A program made the translations under genes and the position numbers. Source: Flectonema sp. DT1601 (taxonomy: Eukaryota; Euglenozoa; Diplonemea; Diplonemida; Diplonemidae). Taken from it: 64,000 nt of DNA. Each line of letters opens with the position of its first letter. The first letter of the stretch is position 1. The notes under the pieces were generated by a model. The model had not been told where the DNA came from and did no database searches. It worked only from the letters and a program-made list of their open reading frames with translations. Below, piece by piece: positions 33,595 to 41,455 of the stretch. The stretch lies in contig OZ025849.1 in the NCBI GenBank assembly GCA_964019425.1, positions 496,001-560,000 of the forward strand, given 5' to 3'.

Positions 33595-36453
33595 ATGATA
33601 GGAGGGAACTATCATAAGTTACGCCGCCTTGGCGCAGGTGGGTTTGGTGAAGTATGGGAAGTGAGGGGTCCAAAAGGAAAGACTGCAATGAAACAAATGA
33701 GATTCGACGGTTTGGACGAAGCTAACCAATGCCTGAGAGAGAGTAGTGTAATGTTAAAACTAAATCATCCAAATATCGTAACATGTTTCGAAACCTTCTT
33801 ACACAGAGAAGGTAATAACTTATTCGTTTGTATTACAATGCCACTATTCGGAGGTGATCTAATGAAATTTGTTAAAAATGCTCCAGTTCAATCCTCGGTC
33901 GCAGCACGTGTAGCGACTGATCTGTCCTCAGCTCTGTCTTATGTTCATACGGAGGGTTATATTCATCGTGATATAAAGCCACAGAATATCTTCACATCAA
34001 CAACAGGTATCAACACCAGTTATCATTTAGCAGACTTTGGACTCTGCAAAGACGAATCAGCACATTCTCGTTCAATTGCTGGAACTCCTTACTACATGGC
34101 GCCTGAACAGTATTCAGGAGAACGTTACAGTAGTGCAGTTGATCAGTGGGCTTTAGGTGTTGTGTTACTCGTGTTGTGTGTTCCTCAGAATAAGATTCCA
34201 GACAAACGTCCTATTCATATGATCGCTAAGAAACAGTCAAGAGAGGCTTTCTCAAAGTTAATTCGACAACTCCTCCGTCAATACAACACCCCATCAGCCT
34301 TGTGTGAGATTGTTGAAGGTTTACTTTGTATTAATCCGAGAGAACGTATTCGATCAAATGATCTTCATCGAAGACTGAATGAGAAGATATCAGTGGAACC
34401 ACAAAAGTCACCACTTCCAGTCAGGAAGATGTCGGGACAGTACTGTGACCCAACAGTAACTAATAATGAAGGGAAGCCTCCTATTAAACCGATAGTTGAA
34501 ACATCGATGAGAAGACCTGTTGTAGTAAATCAGAATCACTTCTGTCCTCCATCTGGAGGAATTGCTGCTCCTATTGGAACGGATCCTCTGATGAGAAATT
34601 CACACAGCCCGGTATCATCACCAGGAAGGAGATCTTCTCTTCCATCTGGACAAACTATTTCTATTGGTGACTGTGTTGAGACTGTTGGACTCTCGATTTC
34701 TGAGCTAAACGGCGACAAGGGAGTAGTCATTAAGATTTCATCTACCTCAGCGACTGTCGTGTTCCCTTCTGGAGAGAGAACAGTACCGCTAGTGTACCTG
34801 AAGTCAGTAATAAATACGAAACCAGACATTCAACAACCACAAAATGCATCCTCATTAATATCAATTAAGGCTTTATTAGAATCGAGTAACCAATCAGACT
34901 TTATAAAACAACTGACATCAGAACAAATAATTCAAATATCAAAAAAGATTGTTGTGATTCTGTCAGAAAAAGCAGCTGCAACGAAAATAAAAAACCCAAC
35001 TGCGTCGTCAGCTCTTACCGCAGCGATTGCTATTTGCAAACACAGTGAAATCACTGGAGTTAAAGCATTAGTGCAAAGTGGTATATCCGCACCTGTTTTA
35101 TTGATATTAAGAGACAGTAATTGCATGTCTAGTGAAGCAGTAATATTTGAATACACGTTATCGTTAGCAAGTTACTTGTATTCCTCTTCAACGCATGAGT
35201 CAATTCCTGGTAGGCATGTTACTCCTCGTGATGTTCTGTCAGTTTTGAAGAAGTGTTTACATCAAATCTTACCACGAATATCAACCGCATGCTGTAAGAG
35301 TCTCGCTAGTTTATTACGAGTATCACACCTTCAGTGGTGTAGTGATGAAAATATCATCAGTTTGATAATCCAAGTCAGGCCTTCTCAATTGAGTAGTGTT
35401 AGTGAACTATTTCAATTGCATTCAACACTGAGGAGGTTACAGGTACCAATTTCAGGATCTGATGGCGAAATTTTAGATAAATTATTGCTCACGAACACCA
35501 CTTCCGACAATTCAAAATATACTTTATCAGTTTATCGTTATTGGACAGACAGAGTAGTGAATCAAAAAATTTTAGATTTGAGTCTTTCTGTATTAGACAA
35601 AGACCTTCCTGGTGTTGAACACGCTGTTTGTATCATCGCAAGAGAGCCATCTCAATACTCTAAAGTAAAGAGAGAAGTCATTGTTGATTTGTCTACTAAA
35701 TTTCAACACAACAACGACATTGAAGGAATGTTCTGTTCTGTCGCCATCCTCAGAGGGACTGGTCCTTACAATATAAGTGCAGCATTCAAATCAATGCAAG
35801 CAGCTTCACCTGGGAATCCTTCTCCTTCATTGGTTATGTCTGTTGGATACTCATGTTTGAGTTGTGGTTTAATAAGCAATCACATACCTGTTTATATTAG
35901 ATTACTTATATTAACTGCAAACTCACCTCAACCAGTACTGACTGCAGTTCTTGTAAAGTATATTGTTGGTGGTAATTTACAACTTTTATGGACTCATGGA
36001 TTGACTCCGAAATTACTCGTAATGTTAATTGACAGCAGTAATAAAACAGTTATGAGAGACTCGTTGATGTTGTTTTGTGCTATGTTGGGAATACGTAAAT
36101 TCTGTGATGACTTTGATGGGTGTATTGTATCTTTCATTACCGGACTCTCTCTTGAAATTCTATCTCGTTGTACCACCACCACTGATGCTGCTTTAGGAGA
36201 GTGCTGTGCTAAGACCATTACTACATGTTTAACTGACCATCCAACAGAATCTCAAACTGTTCTTCTTACCCATCGGAATATACCTGCGATCTATTCAGCT
36301 CATGAGAAACTTTGTGGAATGGGTACTCCTCATCTGAAGGCTTTAAGAAAACGATTCTCATGTACTGTTTGTGGAAAGATATCAAAAGGAATGATCAAAC
36401 GTGAACGGGGATATAAATGCACGTGTTGCATTGGTAAATCATCTCGAAGGTAA
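33595..36453 (+). CDS. NEK-like Ser/Thr kinase with SH3-like, helical-repeat and zinc-binding regions
   Basis: 952 residues. The kinase domain spans about 7-270: glycine loop GAGGFGEV (13-20), Lys33 in TAMKQM, HRDIKPQN with Asp126, DFG at 147-149 and APE at 169-171. All catalytic residues are present, so it should be active. The loop and HRDIKPQNIF are of NEK type. Residues about 352-406 (SIGDCVETVGLSISELNGDKG...) look like a small SH3-like/KOW barrel that recognises peptides. From about 415 to 910 there are repeated amphipathic helices of armadillo/HEAT type. The end carries C-x2-C (CTVCGK) and CTCC, a possible zinc knuckle. Kinases fused to armadillo repeats and such tails occur among flagellar NEKs. 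I infer a role in cilium or cell-cycle control. No introns. Confidence 0.85.
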   Translation: MIGGNYHKLRRLGAGGFGEVWEVRGPKGKTAMKQMRFDGLDEANQCLRESSVMLKLNHPNIVTCFETFLHREGNNLFVCITMPLFGGDLMKFVKNAPVQSSVAARVATDLSSALSYVHTEGYIHRDIKPQNIFTSTTGINTSYHLADFGLCKDESAHSRSIAGTPYYMAPEQYSGERYSSAVDQWALGVVLLVLCVPQNKIPDKRPIHMIAKKQSREAFSKLIRQLLRQYNTPSALCEIVEGLLCINPRERIRSNDLHRRLNEKISVEPQKSPLPVRKMSGQYCDPTVTNNEGKPPIKPIVETSMRRPVVVNQNHFCPPSGGIAAPIGTDPLMRNSHSPVSSPGRRSSLPSGQTISIGDCVETVGLSISELNGDKGVVIKISSTSATVVFPSGERTVPLVYLKSVINTKPDIQQPQNASSLISIKALLESSNQSDFIKQLTSEQIIQISKKIVVILSEKAAATKIKNPTASSALTAAIAICKHSEITGVKALVQSGISAPVLLILRDSNCMSSEAVIFEYTLSLASYLYSSSTHESIPGRHVTPRDVLSVLKKCLHQILPRISTACCKSLASLLRVSHLQWCSDENIISLIIQVRPSQLSSVSELFQLHSTLRRLQVPISGSDGEILDKLLLTNTTSDNSKYTLSVYRYWTDRVVNQKILDLSLSVLDKDLPGVEHAVCIIAREPSQYSKVKREVIVDLSTKFQHNNDIEGMFCSVAILRGTGPYNISAAFKSMQAASPGNPSPSLVMSVGYSCLSCGLISNHIPVYIRLLILTANSPQPVLTAVLVKYIVGGNLQLLWTHGLTPKLLVMLIDSSNKTVMRDSLMLFCAMLGIRKFCDDFDGCIVSFITGLSLEILSRCTTTTDAALGECCAKTITTCLTDHPTESQTVLLTHRNIPAIYSAHEKLCGMGTPHLKALRKRFSCTVCGKISKGMIKRERGYKCTCCIGKSSRR

Positions 36454-36721
36454 TTGAAAGGCGCATTCTTTACTGGTTGCAGTAATTACGTTACCGCCGT
36501 TTCCACGGCGTGAGATAACAACATTTTATGATGAAACAATTTCGTTTTCGGCACTTACACTGAAAAAAAAACTTCCCCACTTTTTTTTTTTTTTTCATTA
36601 AAATTTCTTTTTTTGTTTTTTCCATCGCTGAACATCTTACTGTGGGAGCCAACAATACATAAAACTAACTGTCTCAACACAGATTCCCTAAACAAATGAT
36701 TGGAATGGTATTTTAAAAAGA
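36454..36721. other. spacer between kinase gene and transposase remnant
   Basis: Contains a small hairpin (CGCCGT/ACGGCG near 36496-36511) and T tracts. It marks the left edge of the accessory island; no terminal inverted repeat of the transposon was recognised. Confidence 0.4.
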
Positions 36722-37552
36722 TTAATCTACGTTATTACTATTGTCCCCTTTACCAGGAAATCGACGATCGCGTTGCAACCTTCTATAAAACTTTTTTAAA
36801 TTAACCAACGGCGGACAAAGATCGTAGTTTCCTGACAGGTGTGTCGCGTCGAAGGCGAACACGGAGCGAAGAAATTTCGCTCCTCTGCGAGAGTGTCCGA
36901 AGGACCACGCCGCCTTATTGAATCGACCGTCTTCGTCGACTCTCAACATGGTGCGGCTTTCACAGTCCGCGTCCTCCACAGCCCTCATCCAGGCAGCAAT
37001 CTTTGTGATTGCTACCTCTGGCTTCATGGAACCCAGCAGGTGGTTCAAAGTATTTCGTGCCACCTTTCTTCCTACCCTTACGCCACACACCTTTTTTGCC
37101 AGCTTTGTCACCGACTTCACAGTGAAGCTTACGGCTACTGACCGCAAGATTTCTGCCAAGCACTTCGAGGAAATGCTGGCCTGGCTTTTTCCGCAATTAT
37201 GATGCGGGTTGGACGAGGTAGTTGTCCACCCGTCCCTCCCCGCCCGTGCATGTGCAGAAAACTTGCACTTCTTGTCAGCGCATATCAGCTGCGCGCGGGT
37301 TCTGTCGCTCTGCTTCGCTCTTAACCCCTTACCCCGCTGGGTCTCACAATGGCGCACTGCCGTTTCCCACCCTCGCTTGCTGCTGAAAACCTCATCCTGC
37401 CACTCTTGAATACCCTCAGGCAGCGAGGAAGACTGGGAGGAGTGGGAGTGAGAGAAGTAGGAGGAGTTAGCCGATTCAGAATCGCTGCATTCTGAATTAG
37501 AATCGCTGTATTCTGAATTAGACAGGTCAGAATTCTCGGTTGCTGATGACAT
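36722..37552 (-). mobile_element. Mutator-like (MULE) transposase, N-terminal remnant
   Basis: A 276-residue minus-strand frame, the only convincing one opposite to the host genes. The acidic Ser-rich N-terminus is followed by a zinc-binding DNA-recognition domain of MuDR/WRKY-GCM1 type, C91-x4-C96-x21-H118-x-C120. A helical region and FAFDATHLSGNY (233-243) come next; this matches the block around the first catalytic Asp of MULE transposases (Asp235). The frame stops about 40 residues later, so the rest of the DDE core and the SWIM finger are missing. It is a truncated, non-autonomous copy. GC content is much higher than in neighbouring DNA, consistent with recent arrival. The terminal inverted repeats were not identified. 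Confidence 0.75.
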
Positions 37553-37660
37553 TTTTTGAGGAACTAGCTGAGGAGAAAGTTGTTATAAATCCGAATAAAT
37601 TGAACCTGTGGGAGCCTTCCTGTACACAAATTGACTTACAAGTTCCCAAAGCCCGAGGTT

Positions 37661-37770
37661 CGGTGTATTTTGGGCCATTTTGGGGTATTTTGGGCCACTT
37701 TGGGGTATTTTGGGCCACTTTGGGGTATTTTGGGCCATTTGCAAAAAAAGTGGGGTATTTTGGGCCATTG
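37661..37770. repeat. 20-bp tandem repeat, about five copies
   Basis: The unit TGGGGTATTTTGGGCCACTT occurs exactly or nearly at 37681, 37701 and 37721, with a partial at 37661 and one more at 37751 after a 10-nt A-rich interruption. It lies between the divergent starts of the transposase remnant and the LRR gene. It could be subterminal repeats of the transposon or part of a promoter region. Confidence 0.9.
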
Positions 37771-37826
37771 TCCATAAATCTTTTTTCTTTCAGTAGATTA
37801 CTAAAAAAAAAGCAAAAATAACAACA

Positions 37827-38972
37827 ATGCAAGTTTTCGTGACGTGTCCGGATTTAGGATTCCCTGCGGTGTCAGTCACAGTTGGTGCTGATTCTGTTGT
37901 GAGCGACGTGTTGACGGCAGCGGCTGGCGAGTGGGATGTCGATCTGGAGGAAGTTGAACTGTCGTTCGCTGGTGATGCCCTTTGCGACAGTGATCGGCTA
38001 GCAGATCATGGAGTGGGTGCTAACAGCGAGTTGGAAATATGGGAGAAGCTGGTTCGGATCTTCGGTGAATGCTGGTTTGTTGATGATAGAAAAAGGGAAA
38101 AGCTGCTTCTTTGGATCAGATACCACATTACGGAGGATTTATGTCTGGACACTCCCACATTCTCGGTGGATGGTTGCCTCAATATTGACGAGGGGTTGCT
38201 TCCTTCAGATGCCAAACGGATTTCCTTCCGCCATTCAAATTGCAATAGCACGGTCATCTCACAGGTTACTGCTATTGGAGATGACTTCTTGTGTAATTGT
38301 TCAAAAATCACTTCTCTTGACCTTTCCGGTCTTAGTAGTGTCACCAGTATTGGAGATCATTTCTTGTGTAAGTGTTCACAAATCACTTCTCTTGACCTTT
38401 CAGGTCTTAGTAGTGTCACCAGTATTGGATTTTCATTTTTGTTTAATTGTTCAAAAATCACTTCTCTTGACCTTTCAGGTCTTAGTAGTGTCACCAGTAT
38501 TGGAGATCATTTCTTGTCTGAGTGTTCAAAAATCACTTCTCTTGACCTTTCAGGTCTTAGTAGTGTCACCAGTATTGGAGATTATTTCTTGTTTAATTGT
38601 TCAAAAATCACTTCTCTTGACCTTTCAGGTCTTAGTAGTGTCACCAGTATTGGAGAATATTTCTTGTTTTGTTGTTCACAAATCACTTCTCTTGACCTTT
38701 CAGGTCTTAGTAGTGTCACCAGTATTGGAGATCATTTCTTGTATTGTTCAAAAATCACTTCTCTTGACCTTTCAGGTCTTAGTAGTGTCACCAGTATTGG
38801 AGATTATTTCTTGTTTTATTGTTCACAAATCACTTCTCTTGACCTTTCAGGTCTTAGTAGTGTCACCAGTATTGGAGATCATTTCTTGTCTGAGTGTTTA
38901 AAAATCACTTGGGTAACGAAACTCGGACAGCGCGCCTCCTCGTGGTGTTGCCTGGATGCACCTTGTGTGTAA
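37827..38972 (+). CDS. ubiquitin-like domain plus leucine-rich repeat protein, cut short by a retroposon
   Basis: ATG 37827 lies 33 nt after a TTTTTTCTTTCAG acceptor. Residues 1-75 follow ubiquitin closely in layout (MQVFV..., VELSFAGDALCDSDRLADHGVGANSELEIW). A linker of about 75 residues leads into eight full 25-residue repeats of the form CSKITSLDLSGLSSVTSIGDHF. These are BspA-like leucine-rich repeats as known from trichomonads and kinetoplastids. The ninth repeat is broken after ECLKIT, where a 711-bp insertion begins, and 20 unrelated residues follow before a stop (381 aa in all). Removing the insertion and one 20-bp duplicate would leave exactly 434 codons, ending at 39859. The truncated form may still be made. 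The domain order suggests an intracellular recognition or ubiquitin-pathway adaptor; that is inference. Confidence 0.75.
   Translation: MQVFVTCPDLGFPAVSVTVGADSVVSDVLTAAAGEWDVDLEEVELSFAGDALCDSDRLADHGVGANSELEIWEKLVRIFGECWFVDDRKREKLLLWIRYHITEDLCLDTPTFSVDGCLNIDEGLLPSDAKRISFRHSNCNSTVISQVTAIGDDFLCNCSKITSLDLSGLSSVTSIGDHFLCKCSQITSLDLSGLSSVTSIGFSFLFNCSKITSLDLSGLSSVTSIGDHFLSECSKITSLDLSGLSSVTSIGDYFLFNCSKITSLDLSGLSSVTSIGEYFLFCCSQITSLDLSGLSSVTSIGDHFLYCSKITSLDLSGLSSVTSIGDYFLFYCSQITSLDLSGLSSVTSIGDHFLSECLKITWVTKLGQRASSWCCLDAPCV
38290..38910 (+). repeat. 75-bp tandem repeats encoding LRR units
   Basis: Eight full repeats and a broken ninth are nearly identical at the DNA level, including silent positions; differences cluster in the two or three residues before the conserved Cys. 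One unit is 3 nt shorter (near 38731). Such uniformity points to recent expansion or gene conversion. Confidence 0.9.
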
Positions 38973-39621
38973 TTAGAGTGCTGACGTATTGTTGTTGTTG
39001 CTGTGTATTCTTTTACCCCCGTTTTATTTTCCGGTAGCCTAACCTTTAAAAAAAAAAAAAAAAGGACAACATAGCAGAAGGTCAGGTGATCCGGCCCGGG
39101 ATACTCAGGCACCCAGAGCTCACAGGGGCCACCGGGTTTTTATTTTTTCCTTAGTGGCATGATTTCCCTTTACCCCCATTTCCTTCAAACTTCCCCCGTT
39201 TAGTCTTTTCACGCATGGGGGGATTATAAGTTCAGGTCGCCTGAAATGTATTAACAGTATCAGCCCCGCGAGTTACTCGGGGAGCTCCCGTGCAATGTGT
39301 GGGGAAAGAGGCCATCCCTCCCCCTACCTCTCTGCTTTACTACGTCGTTTTTTGTGTGTGGCATTTCTTTTCTTATATTCTTTTCTTTTCAATCTTGTTC
39401 CTTCACACGCGGTTGTTCGAGCGGTTGTGAACCACCTTGGGTCTCTTACGGTCTCCAAGCTACTGTTGTGCGAAGAAACAAATCTGTTGGTGCGGTGGCC
39501 TTCCGACGCCACCTGGACCGCAACTCGTTCACAGTGCCCTACCCGGTTCTCCACCGGACCGCCTGAGCGACGGGATCCATGGGATTCAAACCCCTAAACA
39601 CTGGTTAAATTTTTTTTTTTT
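38911..39621 (+). mobile_element. non-autonomous retroposon (SINE/LINE-like), 711 bp
   Basis: The insert is bounded by a perfect 20-bp direct repeat, TGAGTGTTTAAAAATCACTT, at 38891-38910 and 39622-39641. That sequence belongs to the interrupted LRR gene, so it is a target-site duplication. The insert starts GGGTAACG, has an internal A tract (39048-39063) and ends in a T tract (39609-39621). It is GC-richer than its surroundings. It encodes no recognisable protein. A B-box-like GGGGTTTGAATCCC is read on the minus strand at 39594-39581, but no A box was found. Length of target duplication and homopolymer end fit target-primed reverse transcription. The family is unknown, and it may be a composite of two units joined at the A tract. 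Confidence 0.75.
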
Positions 39622-39859
39622 TGAGTGTTTAAAAATCACTTCTCTTGACCTTTCAGGTCTTAGTAGTGTCACCAGTATTGGAGATTATTTCTTGTGTAAT
39701 TGTTCAGAAATCACTTCTCTTGACCTTTCCGGTCTTAGTGATGTGAAGAAACTTGGTGAGCGCTTCCTCAATAAATGCAGCGCCCTGAAAACTGTTCAGC
39801 AGCCTCAAAATAATGGAGCTCTCTTTGAACGGTCTGTTAAATGTAAAGTGTTGAATTGA
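39622..39859 (+). pseudogene. displaced 3' part of the ubiquitin-like/LRR gene
   Basis: Sequence resumes at the second copy of the target duplication and continues the LRR frame: ITSLDLSGLSSVTSIGDYFL, then a diverged capping repeat (SDVKKLGERFLNKCSALKTV) and a 20-residue C-terminus to a stop at 39857-39859. The diverged capping repeat suggests this was the natural end of the protein. It has no start of its own. Confidence 0.8.
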
Positions 39860-39987
39860 TTCTTGGTTGTCATTAATTTTTTGTATTTTTGTTTGAAGTA
39901 TTGTAAGGTACTGAAAAATATTGTTCGGACGGGAAAACAATAAAATAGTTTTATGTTTCCCAATTTCAGTGTTAGTTTAAGTTAAGG

Positions 39988-40077
39988 CCATTATTGGAAA
40001 TTATTTCTTGCTTAATTATTCAGAAATCACTTCTCTTGACCTTTCCAGTCTTAGTAGTGTCACCAGTATTGGAAATC
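39988..40077 (+). pseudogene. LRR repeat relic
   Basis: About 90 bp closely match one LRR unit at the DNA level (ATTATTGGAAATTATTTCTT, then ATCACTTCTCTTGACCTTTC), 130 bp beyond the stop of the LRR gene and in no long frame. It is a duplicated fragment of the same gene family. Confidence 0.8.
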
Positions 40078-40090
40078 TGCAAACCCGCAC

Positions 40091-40235
40091 TGGAGATACC
40101 CATCCAGGCTCGCTTCTCTCGCGCAAAGTTATTTATTTTTTGTTTTTCTGAATTAAACTTGTTTTTCCTTTGCCTAAGCATTCAAAAATGTAAACGATGG
40201 CTAGGTTATAGTAGGTATTTCAAGTTACACATTTT
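40091..40235 (+). repeat. dispersed non-coding repeat, copy 1 (empty site)
   Basis: Reads GAGATACCCATCCAGGCTCG, then CTTCTCTCGCGCAAAGTTAT, and on to ATGGCTAGGTTATAG. The same order is found at 41037-41300, where it is split by an rRNA fragment. There is no coding sign. Confidence 0.75.
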
Positions 40236-40452
40236 TATCTTTCTGAACAACCTTATTTTACAACCAAGTACAACACCTCTGTTTTATTCCCTGTATCAGG
40301 CTTTTTGGCCTTTAATCTTTTGGGGCATCCTTTCTGCTGCTCATTTTCTCTGTTAATTTTAATTTTCTCTGTTTTTATTCCCTTTATGAGGTTTTGTGGT
40401 ATCCTCTTTTAGGTTCCCAATTTCCAATAAATATAAAAAAGCCCACGATTCA

Positions 40453-40500
40453 TTTTCCTTGGAACCCAAAAATTCCCCAATACTGGTAATAATGTAAAAA
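40453..40500 (+). repeat. short dispersed repeat, partner of 40987-41035
   Basis: CCTTGGAACCCAAAAATTCC through AATACTGGTAATAATGTAAA is shared with 40987-41035 with a few differences. Its tail (ATAATGTAAAAAAGCCCACG) also resembles 40428-40448. These copies lie on both sides of the other duplications in this island. Confidence 0.7.
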
Positions 40501-40957
40501 AGCCCACGGTATTCCTAGTATACTTGAGGGAATCTCCAAATCAGCCATCGTCTACTTTTTCTTTCCCGTTCTATATTCCGCAGTTCATCTTAAGATAGTA
40601 TTTAAATAATCCAGTTGCACGTTTACACGGCACTGACTTATGCAATCTTATCGACTTCAAGATGATAATGTCTTACGCATATCATTTTCTTTTATAATAA
40701 GCACTATGTAACTTTTCTGCACTACCAATGTGAAATCAATTCTATTTCCCGCCCTTTTATAAGATTTCGAATCCATATTTACACTCCGCGTCAACGCACT
40801 TTTTAAACTCCCACCCTCCCAACCCCCTTGCCGGGTCGTGGCTTCCCGCCATTACTCGTTGACCACCCCTACGTCATAGCAAGTTTCATATAGTTTTTAA
40901 TTCATGTACCAAAATTTAACTTACCTATCCTATTTTTCTTTTCAGACCACAAAAGAC

Positions 40958-41032
40958 ATGGCAGATATAAAAGGTGATTCCCCCAAATTTCCTTGGAACC
41001 CAAAAAAATCCCCAATACTGGTAATAATATAA
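40958..41032 (+). other. 24-codon frame after a strong acceptor, possible gene-start remnant
   Basis: ATG 40958 follows CTTTTCAG (AG 40944-40945) by 12 nt, as at real gene starts here. It encodes MADIKGDSPKFPWNPKKSPI plus four residues and stops. Its second half overlaps the short repeat at 40987-41035. It may be the 5' end of a gene whose body was replaced by the duplicated DNA. Confidence 0.25.
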
Positions 41033-41036
41033 AAAC

Positions 41037-41300
41037 GAGAGATACCCGTCCAGGCTCCCACGTCAGAGGTGAAATTCTTAGATCGTGGGAAGACGAACTT
41101 CTGCGAAAGCATTCGACAAGAATGTCTTCATTAATCAAGAACGAGAGTGTGGGGATCGAAGATGATCAGATACCGTCGTAGTCCAGGCTCGCTTCGCTCG
41201 CGTAAAGTTATTTTTTTAATATTTCTTTTTGAATAATTATGCAGGAATGAAAACCATGGCTAGGTTACAGTGTGACTTGAGTTATCTGTTGTTACATTTT
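41037..41300 (+). repeat. dispersed non-coding repeat, copy 2 (filled site)
   Basis: The left part 41037-41058 and the right part 41191-41300 together match copy 1 at 40091-40235. Between them sits the rRNA fragment, flanked by GTCCAGGCTC at 41049-41058 and 41181-41190. Confidence 0.75.
41059..41190 (+). rRNA. SSU (18S-like) rRNA fragment, inserted
   Basis: From 41062 to about 41183 the sequence follows the conserved central region of eukaryotic SSU rRNA: GTCAGAGGTGAAATTCTTAG, then GGAAGACGAACTTCTGCGAA, AAGCATT, TCATTAATCAAGAACGA, and GATCAGATACCGTCGTAGTC. This corresponds to about 120 nt near positions 890-1010 of a typical 18S gene. No other SSU sequence is present on either side, so it is an isolated fragment and not a working gene. 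Near-consensus bases at all conserved sites suggest it is recent and comes from the host's own rDNA. Confidence 0.9.
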
Positions 41301-41455
41301 GAAATTATTTTGTAAATCACTCACAACAGGTTTGTCAAACTTATCTCTGCAATGTGCGCGACAATTCTGCCCTGGGATGGAAATAAAAAAAAAAAAATTT
41401 TTTTTTTTTTTTAATGCCAAATGAGTGATTTTCATCAGTTCCAAAAAAAATTAAA

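Noticed and set aside
39581-39594. Possible tRNA gene (B-box-like GGGGTTTGAATCCC on the minus strand)
   Set aside because: No A box at the right distance and no cloverleaf can be drawn; kept only as a note on the retroposon.
39295-39597. 100-codon frames inside the retroposon
   Set aside because: The frames lie wholly in the insert, overlap each other and resemble no protein.
40993-41181. 62-codon frame over the SSU rRNA fragment
   Set aside because: It is conserved rRNA read as protein.
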